A DNA stretch of 64,000 bases, taken from contig NZ_JNLE01000003.1 in NCBI RefSeq assembly GCF_000702945.1, positions 3,209,501 through 3,273,500 of the forward strand, in the 5' to 3' direction. The notes below the pieces were generated by a model, which was not told the origin of the DNA, did not search any database, and saw only the letters and a list, made by a program, of their open reading frames with translations. Positions 37,010 to 45,375 of the stretch are shown in pieces (the stretch's first letter is position 1; each line of letters starts with the position of its first letter). A program made the position numbers and the translations under genes. Source of the DNA: Clostridium sp. KNHs205. GTDB taxonomy: Bacteria; Bacillota; Clostridia; Lachnospirales; Lachnospiraceae.

Positions 37010-37888
37010 ATGGCAAAGAAAGCAAAACAGATAGCAATTTACGGAAAGGGCGGAATCGGTAAGTCTACAACTACCTCAAATATTTCAGCAGCCCTGTCAG
37101 AGATGGGATATAAGGTCATGCAGTTTGGCTGTGACCCAAAGAGTGATTCCACCAATACTTTAAGAAACGGAAAGTACATACCGACTGTGTTAGATACCTT
37201 AAGAGAAAGAAGTACAGTAAAAGCACAGGATGTTATATATGAAGGCTTTAACGGGATTTATTGTGTGGAGGCAGGCGGACCTGCGCCTGGAGTTGGTTGT
37301 GCAGGCAGAGGTATTATTACGGCTGTTGAGCTGTTCAAACAGCAGAAAACCTTTGAGGAACTGGATCTTGACTATGTTATATATGACGTGTTAGGTGATG
37401 TTGTCTGCGGAGGTTTTGCCGTTCCTATCAGAGAAGGTATTGCAGAGCATGTTTTCACTGTTTCTTCTGCTGATTTCATGTCGGTGTATGCTTCCAACAA
37501 CCTGTTTAAAGGTATCCATAAATATTCCAATTCTGCAGGTGCTTTACTTGGAGGTGTTATTGCTAACTCCATCAATGCACCTTATGCCAAAGAAATAATT
37601 GATGATTTCGTAAAACAGACTCATACACAAGTAGTAGAATATGTACCCCGTTCCGTTACGGTAACCCAGAGTGAGCTTCAGGGTAAAACTACCATTGAAG
37701 CAGCACCTGCATCTGCACAGGCAGACGTTTACCGTTCTCTGGCAAAGAAAATTGCTTCTCATACCGAATCCAAAGTACCCTCTCCTCTTGCAACAAATGA
37801 ACTGAGAGAATGGGCAGCCAAATGGGGAGATTATCTCCTTGCATTGGAAACCGGAACCATAAGAACGGAAAATGCTGTAAACATCTAA
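37010..37888 (+). CDS. nifH: Nitrogenase iron protein NifH homologue
   Basis: This 292-residue ATPase has the P-loop GKGGIGKS (12-19). Cys97 (GVGCAGRG) and Cys133 (GDVVCGGF) would hold the shared [4Fe-4S] cluster of the dimer, and Arg100 corresponds to the ADP-ribosylation site of classical NifH. In nitrogenases it delivers electrons to NifDK, and it also helps cofactor maturation. No nifDK is adjacent, so it may serve a nitrogenase-like enzyme or a nitrogenase encoded elsewhere. AAGGAG precedes ATG. Confidence 0.9.
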   Translation: MAKKAKQIAIYGKGGIGKSTTTSNISAALSEMGYKVMQFGCDPKSDSTNTLRNGKYIPTVLDTLRERSTVKAQDVIYEGFNGIYCVEAGGPAPGVGCAGRGIITAVELFKQQKTFEELDLDYVIYDVLGDVVCGGFAVPIREGIAEHVFTVSSADFMSVYASNNLFKGIHKYSNSAGALLGGVIANSINAPYAKEIIDDFVKQTHTQVVEYVPRSVTVTQSELQGKTTIEAAPASAQADVYRSLAKKIASHTESKVPSPLATNELREWAAKWGDYLLALETGTIRTENAVNI

Positions 37889-37949
37889 AATACCTGCAGG
37901 TGCTAAAGCAAAAGCGGCTGCAGAGCATTGTTTAAAAAGGGGGAAATGT

Positions 37950-38819
37950 ATGAGCAATTACGAAAACTTAAAGAATTCCCACCCTTGTTTCGGCGGGCAT
38001 AAAACCAATAAGGGACGTATTCATTTGCCGGTAAGTCCCGGTTGTAATATAGAATGTAAGTTCTGTGACAGAAAGATTAATCAGACAGAACAAAGACCCG
38101 GTGTTTCTTCCGGTATATTAAAGGAATCGGAAGCCCTGGAGGTTATCAGAAGATCCCTTGAACTCTGTCCGGAAATTACCGTAGCCGGTATAGCAGGACC
38201 TGGTGATACCTTGGCTTCGCCTTATGCTTTAAATACATTCAAGCTGATAAAAGAGGAGTTTCCAGATTTATTAAAATGTATGAGTACCAATGGTCTGTTA
38301 TTGTATGAAAAAGCAGATGAAGTGATAGAAGCAGGAATTGACAGTCTTACCGTAACAGTAAATGCGGTTGCACCTTCCATACAAGCAAAGATTTGCACGG
38401 GTATATATTATCACGGTAAGAGGTATGAGGGGGAAGAAGGGGCAAGGATTCTGATTGAAAATCAGCTTAGGGGTATAAAGAAGGTAGCTGACGCAGGTAT
38501 AACCATAAAAGTTAATACAGTGCTGATTCCTGGAATAAATGAAGACCACATTGAAGAGATTGCAAGGATAGTCAGTGAAGCAGGAGCTACTATCTATAAT
38601 ATTATACCGTTAATACCTCAGCATGAATTAAAAGAGGTAAAGGCGCCGGGGTGTTTGGAGATAGACAGTGCAAGGCTGAAGGCCGGTAAATATATTGACG
38701 TATTCAGACATTGTCAGAGATGCCGTGCAGATGCAGTCGGAATACCGGGGGAGAAGGAATTTGCTGATCAGATATACTTTGGAAGATTGTCCATGAAAGA
38801 AACATTTTCTCACGGTTAA
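37950..38819 (+). CDS. nifB: NifB-type radical SAM protein (core domain only)
   Basis: This 289-residue radical SAM enzyme has CNIECKFC (Cys32, Cys36, Cys39). It also carries NifB-specific features: the SHPCF opening, IHLPVSPGC, RPGVSS, GIAGPGDTLA, MSTNGLLL and the C-terminal RHCQRCRADAVG. NifB builds the Fe-S-carbide core of nitrogenase cofactors. This form lacks the C-terminal NifX-like domain, which is supplied by the next gene. AAAGGGGG lies upstream of the start. Confidence 0.88.
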   Translation: MSNYENLKNSHPCFGGHKTNKGRIHLPVSPGCNIECKFCDRKINQTEQRPGVSSGILKESEALEVIRRSLELCPEITVAGIAGPGDTLASPYALNTFKLIKEEFPDLLKCMSTNGLLLYEKADEVIEAGIDSLTVTVNAVAPSIQAKICTGIYYHGKRYEGEEGARILIENQLRGIKKVADAGITIKVNTVLIPGINEDHIEEIARIVSEAGATIYNIIPLIPQHELKEVKAPGCLEIDSARLKAGKYIDVFRHCQRCRADAVGIPGEKEFADQIYFGRLSMKETFSHG

Positions 38820-38867
38820 TGAACATACAGTTAGTAATCATAACCAGACGTTGGAAGGAGAGATAAC

Positions 38868-39227
38868 ATGGCTTACAAGATAGCGATTGCAACCACGGAC
38901 GGAAAGGTGATAAATCAGCATTTTGGAAGAGCAGAATATTTCTACATAGGCGAAGTAAATGACATGGAGGAGTTTCGGTACCTGGAGGAAAGAAAGCTTA
39001 CACCTGTCTGTCAGGGGAAGGAACATGAAGCTGAGGCACTGTATAACGTTGCAGAAAAGTTATCGGATTGCCGTTATGTCCTTGTAAGCCAGATTGGTCC
39101 TTCCGCTGAGTATGTGCTTAATGAGAAAGGAATATCTGTATTGACCATAAGACATTACATTGACAGTGCTGTAAAAAAACTTATGGAATATGACAGGAGG
39201 ATTAACATTATTTATCAGCAAAAATAA
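38868..39227 (+). CDS. NifX/NifB-C-terminal-like cofactor carrier protein
   Basis: This 119-residue protein of the dinitrogenase iron-molybdenum cofactor family begins with KIAIATTDGKVINQHFGRAEYF, the hallmark of the cofactor-binding fold. The later QIGPSAEYVLNEKGI segment is also typical. Such proteins hold NifB cofactor or similar Fe-S clusters. It follows nifB by 48 bases with GGAAGGAG before ATG. Together the two genes make a split NifB. Confidence 0.85.
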   Translation: MAYKIAIATTDGKVINQHFGRAEYFYIGEVNDMEEFRYLEERKLTPVCQGKEHEAEALYNVAEKLSDCRYVLVSQIGPSAEYVLNEKGISVLTIRHYIDSAVKKLMEYDRRINIIYQQK

Positions 39228-39263
39228 AGAATCTAACTGAGAGGGGCTATTCCATAATGAATG

Positions 39264-39310
39264 AAAGCTGTTACAGACCAGTAATCTTCTGGCAGGTAAC
39301 AGCTTTTTAT
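39264..39310. terminator. Bidirectional terminator between nif operon and CBS gene
   Basis: AAAGCTGTTAC (39264-39274) pairs with GTAACAGCTTT (39296-39306), and T follows. It shows that the nif operon ends after three genes. Confidence 0.85.
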
Positions 39311-39314
39311 TAGT

Positions 39315-39740
39315 TTAGTGAAAATGGTTTGGCTTAGAGATATCCCGTAAGCTGTCTTCAGCTCTGTCTGACAGAGCAGGCTCAAGGGCGATATCACCTA
39401 AAGCAACAATTCCTACAAGACTGTTATTGTCTACTATGGGCAAACGCCTGATCTGCTGGCGGCTCATAATCTCTGCAGCATCTTTTACGTTCATATCCGG
39501 ACTTCCAAGGGAAGGATTCTTTGTCATGACATCGGAAACCTTCTGTGTCTTCCAATCCTGTCCTTCTGCAATACTGCGTAAAGCTAAATCACGGTCGGTT
39601 ACAATGCCGACAACTCTATCATTATCGCAAACAGGGAGAGAACCGATATCATGCTGTTTCATTAACTGGGCACATTTTTCAATAGAATCTTCACAGCATA
39701 CACTTTCTATATCTGTTGACATAATGTCTTTTACTTTCAT
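39315..39740 (-). CDS. CBS-domain pair protein
   Basis: This 141-residue cytosolic protein consists of two CBS motifs (about 7-60 and 72-125), with VGIVTDRDLALRS and the matching VGIVALGDIALEP. CBS pairs usually bind adenosyl ligands and act as energy sensors. CGGAGGTG precedes ATG. It has no partner gene and converges on the nif operon. Confidence 0.88.
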   Translation of the reverse strand: MKVKDIMSTDIESVCCEDSIEKCAQLMKQHDIGSLPVCDNDRVVGIVTDRDLALRSIAEGQDWKTQKVSDVMTKNPSLGSPDMNVKDAAEIMSRQQIRRLPIVDNNSLVGIVALGDIALEPALSDRAEDSLRDISKPNHFH

Positions 39741-40017
39741 AAAATCACCTCCGAAATTAGAATACCCATATTACTGTTTATTTATAAATGAAACTTTATG
39801 AGTTTAATGGTTAAATATACATGATTTTTATTACTGCTTAATGCTATAATTAAAAAAAAGAAAGTACTTTTGTTGTGGTGAAATTTTACAGTATAAAATA
39901 ATAATAGCTTTATCAGCTATAGCAGTTTTTTTAATTGGATATTCAATAAAGATGTGCTATAATACCTGCTATAGATTAAACAGTCAAACAATTAATCCTG
40001 TAAGGAGGTGTCCTAAA

Positions 40018-40779
40018 CTGCTGAAAGAGGTTAATTTTGAAATTGAAAATGAAAAGTTTACTGTAAAGGTTGTTTATTCAGCCAGAAAAACCATAAGTCT
40101 TGAGCTGAAAGCCGATGGAACTATTACAGCAAGAGTTCCTAACCGCGTTCCGGACTACGAAGTCAAGCAGCTGATTAATGAGAATAAATACAAATTATAT
40201 AATAAATATAAAGAATTCTGCAATTACAAAGAGAAGGAAGGCGGGTTAACCGCTACGGCAGGGTATGATGAAATATATCAGGACGGAGCCACACTTCCTT
40301 TTGTACTGGGTGAGCTGACCTTGCAGATTATTAACAGAGGCGGAAGAGATTTTATTAATCTTCGCTATCATAAACTTCCTGATGGTAAGCGTATACTGAC
40401 ACTTGAAACCCAGACAGAAGATAAAGCTGTCATTAGAGAACATATTGCTGACTGGTACAGACGTTATGCAAAAGACACCCTGGAAATGAAGGCTTCTTAT
40501 TATGCCAAACAAATGGATACCGATTATGGAAGAATCACTGTCCGAGAGCAAAAGACCAGATGGGGCAGCTGCAGCAGCAAAGGAAACCTGAATTTTAACT
40601 GGAAGCTGATGATGATGCCGGAACCAATAATCGATTATGTGGTAATACATGAACTGGCACACAGAAAACACATGGATCATTCTAAAAACTTCTGGTTTGA
40701 GGTTGAGAAAGTATTGCCGGATTACAGGATAAAACGTGACTGGCTTAGAAAGAACGGCAGGCTTTATACCTGCTATTAA
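40018..40779 (+). CDS. YgjP-like M48-type metalloprotein
   Basis: The protein is about 253 residues. The Zn-binding HELAHRKHMDHSKNFW lies near the C-terminus, after the family segment RWGSCSSKGNLNFNWKLMM. This is the YgjP/WLM-like group of putative metallopeptidases. The start is unusual. A near-perfect AAGGAGG site (40002-40008) is followed at proper spacing only by CTG codons at 40018 and 40021. The ATG at 39952 lies upstream of that site with no ribosome site of its own. A CTG start is therefore proposed, with the longer form as the alternative. Confidence 0.8.
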   Translation: MLKEVNFEIENEKFTVKVVYSARKTISLELKADGTITARVPNRVPDYEVKQLINENKYKLYNKYKEFCNYKEKEGGLTATAGYDEIYQDGATLPFVLGELTLQIINRGGRDFINLRYHKLPDGKRILTLETQTEDKAVIREHIADWYRRYAKDTLEMKASYYAKQMDTDYGRITVREQKTRWGSCSSKGNLNFNWKLMMMPEPIIDYVVIHELAHRKHMDHSKNFWFEVEKVLPDYRIKRDWLRKNGRLYTCY

Positions 40780-40810
40780 TAGAAATAATAATGACAAAGG
40801 AGAAAGACAA

Positions 40811-41164
40811 ATGCTATTTTTATGGTATCCCAAATGTACAACTTGTCAGAAAGCCAAAAAGTGGCTGGATGACAATCATATAAGTTATGAAGCCAGAGAT
40901 ATCAAAGCGGACAATCCCACACCGGAGGAAATAAAAGACTGGCACAAACTAAGCGGATTTCCTTTAAAGAAATTTTTTAATACAAGTGGTTTGGTCTATA
41001 AGGAACTGGAATTAAAGGATAAACTGCCCTCAATTTCAGAAGAGGAGCAATACCGTTTATTGGGAAGTGACGGTATGCTGGTGAAACGTCCTATTATAAT
41101 TAATAAGGATAATGTACTGATTGGTTTTAAAGAAAAGGATTGGTCAGAATTCTATGGAAAATAA
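40811..41164 (+). CDS. Spx/ArsC-family thioredoxin-fold protein
   Basis: This 117-residue protein has the redox motif CTTC ([14 protein letters not shown], residues 8-11) and the late LVKRPIII segment shared by arsenate reductases and Spx regulators. It is short for ArsC and lacks a clear arsenic-operon context. A YffB/Spx-like role is as likely as arsenate reduction. ATG 40811 follows AAAGGAG. Its end overlaps moaC by 11 bases. Confidence 0.82.
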   Translation: MLFLWYPKCTTCQKAKKWLDDNHISYEARDIKADNPTPEEIKDWHKLSGFPLKKFFNTSGLVYKELELKDKLPSISEEEQYRLLGSDGMLVKRPIIINKDNVLIGFKEKDWSEFYGK

Positions 41165-41660
41165 ACTGAGTCATTTTGATGGAGAAGGAAATGCCCATAT
41201 GGTGGATGTCTCCGGTAAGCAAATAACACAAAGAACAGCAACGGCCAGAGGGAAAATAATTGTAAGCAGTAAAATCCTTGAAGCGATTACGAACAAGGAA
41301 ATCGAAAAAGGTGATGTACTGTCCGTAGCCAGATTAGCCGGGATAATGGCTGTAAAGCGGACCTGGGAGTTCATTCCCCTGTGTCATCCTCTTATGATTC
41401 AGAAGTGCTCACTGGATTTTGAGATTGAGACAGAGACATCTGCTATAACTGCGGTCTGCCAGGTGATAACAGAAGGAAAGACAGGAGTTGAAATGGAGGC
41501 TCTTACCGGTGTTCAGATAGCACTGCTTACCATTTATGATATGTGTAAAGCACTGGACAAGTCAATGGTAATGACAGATATCAGATTGGAAGAAAAGACA
41601 GGCGGAAAAAGCGGTGTATTCCTTAACCGTGATGCTTCTGGCGGCTTAATGGATGCATAA
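41154..41660 (+). CDS. moaC: Cyclic pyranopterin monophosphate synthase MoaC
   Basis: This 168-residue enzyme completes cyclic pyranopterin monophosphate formation in molybdenum cofactor synthesis. Family motifs are [22 protein letters not shown] and [13 protein letters not shown] 41154 overlaps the end of the Spx/ArsC gene, so translation is probably coupled. The longer reading from GTG 41121 has no site. Confidence 0.93.
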   Translation: MENKLSHFDGEGNAHMVDVSGKQITQRTATARGKIIVSSKILEAITNKEIEKGDVLSVARLAGIMAVKRTWEFIPLCHPLMIQKCSLDFEIETETSAITAVCQVITEGKTGVEMEALTGVQIALLTIYDMCKALDKSMVMTDIRLEEKTGGKSGVFLNRDASGGLMDA

Positions 41661-41691
41661 AGCAATTCGATTTATGAAATGAGGCGGTTTT

Positions 41692-42681
41692 ATGATAGAT
41701 AAATACAACAGGCAAATAGACTATGTGCGCATATCCGTAACTGACCGCTGTAATTTAAGATGTGTATACTGTATGCCAAAGGAGGGTGTTAACTTCCTTC
41801 CCCACAGCGCTATAATGACCTATGAGGAAATTGTTACCATGGCAGAATGCTTTGGCGAACTGGGAATTCGAAAGATTAAGCTGACAGGCGGAGAACCGCT
41901 GGTACGAAAAGACATCACCAGTCTGGTCGCGAAACTGAAACAGGTTAATGGAATTGAGAAAGTAACCCTTACCACCAATGGAATTTATCTTGGAGAGCAG
42001 CTGGAAGCATTGATAAAGGCAGGAATTGATGGCATCAATATCAGCCTGGATACTTTAGACCGGTGCAAGTTCACAGAGTTAACAGGATTTGATGGATTAT
42101 TAAAGGTAAGGGAAAGTATAAATAAAGCTCTTGCATATCAGAACATACCGATTAAGATAAACTGTGTACCTTTAAGGCAGTATAATGATAAGGATAGTTT
42201 ATTATCTCTAGCTGCCCTTGCAAAGGACGCAAAGCTCCATGTTCGTTTTATAGAAATTATGCCCTTAGGTTATGGTAAACATATGGAGGGGTACTCTGAA
42301 CAAGAGATTATAGATATTCTCAGAAGCTCTTACAGAGAATTAGAGCCTTATACCGAAAGTCTGGGAAATGGCCCTGGTAAGTATTATAATATACCGGGTT
42401 TTCAAGGTAAAATAGGTTTCATCAGTGCAGTAAGTCATGAATTCTGTTCCTCCTGTAACAGGGTAAGACTGACTTCCACCGGAATACTTAAGACCTGTCT
42501 TCAATATAGCAGTGGTACGGATTTAAAAGCAGCGCTTAGGGAGGAAAGGTCTAAGGAAGAATTAAAGGATATTATTAAGAAAGCTATTGACAGAAAACCG
42601 GAAAGTCATGTTTTTACAAAAGACAACCCAGCTATCTCTGAAACTCTGGAGGAGAATGGGATGTCACAGATTGGCGGTTAA
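41692..42681 (+). CDS. moaA: GTP 3',8-cyclase MoaA
   Basis: This 329-residue radical SAM enzyme performs the first step of molybdenum cofactor synthesis with MoaC. The N-terminal cluster motif is CNLRCVYC (Cys20, Cys24, Cys27). The C-terminal GTP-binding cluster is CSSCNRVRLTSTGILKTC. The chain ends in the functional Gly-Gly tail. GAGGCGG precedes ATG. It is in an operon with moaC, the MOSC gene and moaB. Confidence 0.95.
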   Translation: MIDKYNRQIDYVRISVTDRCNLRCVYCMPKEGVNFLPHSAIMTYEEIVTMAECFGELGIRKIKLTGGEPLVRKDITSLVAKLKQVNGIEKVTLTTNGIYLGEQLEALIKAGIDGINISLDTLDRCKFTELTGFDGLLKVRESINKALAYQNIPIKINCVPLRQYNDKDSLLSLAALAKDAKLHVRFIEIMPLGYGKHMEGYSEQEIIDILRSSYRELEPYTESLGNGPGKYYNIPGFQGKIGFISAVSHEFCSSCNRVRLTSTGILKTCLQYSSGTDLKAALREERSKEELKDIIKKAIDRKPESHVFTKDNPAISETLEENGMSQIGG

Positions 42682-42697
42682 GAAAGGGGCAGCTCAT

Positions 42698-43129
42698 ATG
42701 GGTAAAATAGTAGCTCTTTGCATCAGTGAAAAAAGGGGTACTCAGAAAATAAGTGTTGATAAAGCCAGATTTATTGAGAATTTTGGAATAGAAGGAGATG
42801 CCCATGCCGGAAACTGGCACAGACAGGTAAGCCTCATATCCCAGGAAAAAATAGATGAATTTAATCAGAAAGGTGCCGAAGTCGATAAAGGTGCCTTTGG
42901 TGAGAATGTAATTGTAGAAGGCTATGACTTAAGAAACCTGCCTATTGGTACCAGGCTGGAATCAGGGGAGGTCTTGTTTGAAATAACCCAGATCGGCAAA
43001 GAGTGCCATAGCCATTGTGAAATCTTTTATAAGGTTGGAGACTGTATAATGCCCAGAGAGGGAGTATTTGCAGTGGTGTTAAGCGGTGGTATTATTGCAG
43101 TGGGTGATGAAATCAATATATTAACCTGA
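42698..43129 (+). CDS. MOSC-domain protein
   Basis: This 143-residue stand-alone MOSC domain carries GIEGDAHAGNWHRQVSL and GAFGENVIVEG. The cysteine position expected to bind sulfur or molybdenum is in IGKECHSHCEIF. MOSC proteins act as sulfur carriers or molybdenum cofactor handlers, and its place within moa genes supports that. ATG 42698 follows GAAAGGGG, 17 bases after moaA ends. Confidence 0.88.
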   Translation: MGKIVALCISEKRGTQKISVDKARFIENFGIEGDAHAGNWHRQVSLISQEKIDEFNQKGAEVDKGAFGENVIVEGYDLRNLPIGTRLESGEVLFEITQIGKECHSHCEIFYKVGDCIMPREGVFAVVLSGGIIAVGDEINILT

Positions 43130-43247
43130 TTATCATTTGTAACGATGTTTTTTCGTAAAGTTTTCTTTAATTATATATATATACGTAGTATGTACTTAAT
43201 TTTCTACCTGAGTTTTTAGGGATCACAGGTTGTGAAGGAGAAATGTT

Positions 43248-43742
43248 ATGATAAGAGTAGGCATCATTACTGCCAGTGATAAAGGAAGCAGAGGAGAAAG
43301 AACGGATACCAGTGGTATGGTTATTAAAGAATTAGCCAGTGAGCAGGGGTTTCAGGTTATAGAATACATCCTGTTGCCAGATGAGCAAAAACAGCTGGAG
43401 GATATCATGATAAGCTGGTGCGATTCCGGAAAAGTGGATCTGATTCTTACCACCGGTGGAACAGGATTTTCTGTAAGGGACGTGACTCCGGAGGCTACTA
43501 AAAATATTGGAGAGAGAGAAGTGCCGGGTATTGCAGAAGCAATGCGTTATAACAGTCTTCAGATAACCAAAAGGGCGATGCTTAGCAGAGGTACAGCAGT
43601 TATAAGAAAAAAAACACTGGTTATTAATCTTCCGGGGAGCCCTAAGGCAGTAAGGGAAAACTTAAGTTATATTATTGATACTTTAGAGCACGGTCTCGCA
43701 ATCTTAAAAGGAGAAGACGGTGAATGCGGAAGTCTTTCATAA
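43248..43742 (+). CDS. Molybdopterin adenylyltransferase-like protein (MoaB/Mog)
   Basis: This 164-residue protein has the molybdopterin-binding motif LTTGGTGFSVRDVTPEAT and the NLPGSPKAV segment of the MoaB/MogA family. It adenylates molybdopterin before metal insertion. AAGGAG precedes ATG. A gap of 118 AT-rich bases separates it from the MOSC gene, so it may have its own promoter. Confidence 0.92.
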   Translation: MIRVGIITASDKGSRGERTDTSGMVIKELASEQGFQVIEYILLPDEQKQLEDIMISWCDSGKVDLILTTGGTGFSVRDVTPEATKNIGEREVPGIAEAMRYNSLQITKRAMLSRGTAVIRKKTLVINLPGSPKAVRENLSYIIDTLEHGLAILKGEDGECGSLS

Positions 43743-43750
43743 GAATTATA

Positions 43751-43808
43751 AAAACCATGGGACCATTGTAAGCGGTGATACTGCTCACTATGGTCCCATG
43801 GTTTTTTC
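43751..43808 (+). terminator. Terminator of the moa operon
   Basis: The stem AAAACCATGGGACCA (43751-43765) / TGGTCCCATGGTTTT (43791-43805) is followed by T. Confidence 0.9.
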
Positions 43809-43843
43809 ATTTATATATTGAGAAAGAATTTCAATAAATTATA

Positions 43844-43901
43844 TTGACAAAAAGACTTATAGTGCATATACTATGATTAAACAATTAAATAATTGTTTAA
43901 T
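43844..43901 (+). promoter_or_regulatory. Promoter with ArsR/CadC-type operator
   Basis: TTGACA (43844-43849), a 17-base spacer and TATACT (43867-43872) form a near-consensus promoter. The imperfect palindrome ATTAAACAATTA..TAATTGTTTAAT (43876-43901) directly follows. This is the usual operator type and position for metal-sensing ArsR/SmtB repressors, such as the one at 47297-47668. Confidence 0.8.
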
Positions 43902-43980
43902 TGATAAAAGGTTCACCTAATATAGAATCAAGCAACAAAAAAAATAATGAGATCAGAAAAGTCTGAAAGGGGATATTATT

Positions 43981-44199
43981 ATGAGAAAATCAATTAAATT
44001 ACAGGATCTTGATTGCGCAAACTGCGCTGCTAAAATTGAAAATGCCATTAAGAAAGTGGAGGGAGTTACAGGGGTAAAGGTTAACTTTCTCAGCCAGAAG
44101 ATGGAACTGGAAGCTCCTGATGACAAGTACGATGAAGTTTTAAATGAAGCAAAAAGACTAATTAAAAAAATTGAGCCGGATGTAATTGTAAAGGCATAA
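43981..44199 (+). CDS. Stand-alone heavy-metal-associated (HMA) domain
   Basis: This 72-residue metallochaperone-like protein has CANC (Cys12-Cys15 region) in the loop after the first strand and the beta-alpha-beta-beta-alpha-beta pattern of HMA domains. The P-type ATPase at 45376 lacks an N-terminal HMA domain, so this looks like its separated metal-binding part. GAAAGGGG precedes ATG. It lies directly behind the operator promoter. Confidence 0.9.
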   Translation: MRKSIKLQDLDCANCAAKIENAIKKVEGVTGVKVNFLSQKMELEAPDDKYDEVLNEAKRLIKKIEPDVIVKA

Positions 44200-44206
44200 A
44201 GATATT

Positions 44207-44282
44207 GAGCTGCTGCAGGATTCTCTGTATATAATAATTGCTACAGGAGAAGATATTTATAGTTTTGCAGCAGCTCTTTTTA
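44207..44282 (+). terminator. Terminator after the HMA gene
   Basis: GAGCTGCTGCA (44207-44217) pairs with TGCAGCAGCTC (44266-44276), and five T follow. If efficient, it separates the HMA gene from the ATPase gene. Confidence 0.8.
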
Positions 44283-44320
44283 TGAGAGACGGAAGGGTTT
44301 TTACAAGGGGAGGATAAATT

Positions 44321-44461
44321 ATGCTAGACGGATGGAAAGTTATGCTAGGCGGACGGAAAGTGATGTAAGGCGGACGGAAAGTTATGTAAGGCGGACAGAA
44401 AGTTATGTAAGACGGACGGAAAGTTATGTAAGACGGACGGAAAGTTATGTAAGACGGACGG
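44321..44461. repeat. 21-bp tandem repeat, 6.7 copies
   Basis: The unit ATGTAAGACGGACGGAAAGTT repeats without interruption from 44321, with slightly diverged copies at the left end. It runs straight into the left end of the palindromic element. Being a multiple of three, it keeps several frames open, including a Pro/Ser/Tyr-rich one on the minus strand, but no ribosome site supports a gene. Confidence 0.92.
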
Positions 44462-44675
44462 CAAATTGCGCAGAACAGAAAAAAACTCATGCTTCAATTC
44501 CAAGGTATAAGAATTCCTAATTCTCTGGATGTTTTGTGCTTTACATATTATAAAACTGATAACTCGCTGCGCTCAGACAATCAGTTTTATAATATAGCAC
44601 AAAATATCCAGAGAAAAGGAATTCTAATACCTTTCCATAGGCGCATTCGTTCTTTTCTGTTCTGCACAATTAGCC
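44460..44675. repeat. Long near-perfect palindromic element, copy 2
   Basis: This 216-bp relative of the element at 2575-2788 has the same order: terminal stem, CATGCTTCAATTCCAAGGTA segment, central stem, and the apex TAACTCGCTGCGCTCAGACA. Differences between copies fall in matching positions of both arms (CTCTGGAT/ATCCAGAG here, CCAGGAAT/ATTCCTGG in copy 1), so pairing is preserved. Confidence 0.85.
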
Positions 44676-44771
44676 TGCATATGGAAGCAAAACATTTGAG
44701 ACGTTGGATTAAAACCAAAATCTTAAATCAAAACCTTAAATCAAAAGCTTAAACTAAAACCTTAAGTTAAA

Positions 44772-45090
44772 CCTTAAGCTAAAACCTTTCGCCAAATAAT
44801 AAAGCAAAATCCTAAGCTAAAACCTTACGCCAGATAATAAGCCAAAACCCTAAGCTAAAACCTTACGCCAGATAATAAGCCAAAACCCTAAGCTAAAACC
44901 TTACGCCAGATAATAAGCCAAAACCCTAAGCTAAAACCTTACGCCAGATAATAAGCCAAAACCCTAAGCTAAAACCTTACGCCAGATAATAAGCCAAAAC
45001 CCTAAGCTAAAACCTTACGCCAGATAATAAGCCAAAGCCTTAAGCTAAATCCTTACGCCAAAATAATAAGTCAAAATAACAAGCCAATAA
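44772..45090. repeat. 38-bp tandem repeat array
   Basis: Six nearly identical 38-bp units start at 44811, 44849, 44887, 44925, 44963 and 45001, each beginning CCTAAGCTAAAACCTTACGC. Diverged units flank them on both sides. There are no spacers, so it is not CRISPR. The wider 44700-45345 stretch is strongly G-poor on the plus strand and made of degenerate AAACC/TTAAA-like repeats. No ORF is supported. Confidence 0.92.
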
Positions 45091-45375
45091 TAACAAAAAT
45101 AAAAAGCAAAATAATTAATTAAATAGTAAACCTAAATATAAACCAAAAATTACAGACCTATATAACAACAAAATATTAATAATAAAGATACTAATAAAAA
45201 ACCAAAGTTAAACCCCAAAATTAGATCTAAAATGAAGCCCAAGTTATTAAACCAAATATTAAACCTTATTTTAAAACAAAGGTTAATTCAAAATTAAAAC
45301 CCAAAAATTAACCCCAAAATACAAAATATTAAACTTAACTTATAATCTCTTCAATGAGTTGGATTGGAGGTAAAT

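Noticed and set aside
37010..37888. Chlorophyll-type BchL/ChlL or F430-type CfbC reductase
   Set aside because: The downstream genes are NifB- and NifX-like, and no BchN/B or CfbD partner is present; NifH-like is the better name although group membership is unresolved.
40811..41164. Arsenic-resistance gene arsC as part of an ars operon
   Set aside because: There is no arsB/acr3 nearby and the gene is coupled to moaC; a Spx/YffB-like assignment is equally likely, so no symbol was given.
44257..44490. Minus-strand ORF with repeated Pro/Ser/Tyr heptapeptides, and its plus-strand counterpart at 44332-44520
   Set aside because: Both are by-products of the 21-bp tandem repeat, which stays open in several frames because its length is a multiple of three. 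Neither has a ribosome site.
44811..45038. Possible CRISPR array
   Set aside because: The 38-bp units are directly adjacent with no unique spacers, and no cas genes are present.
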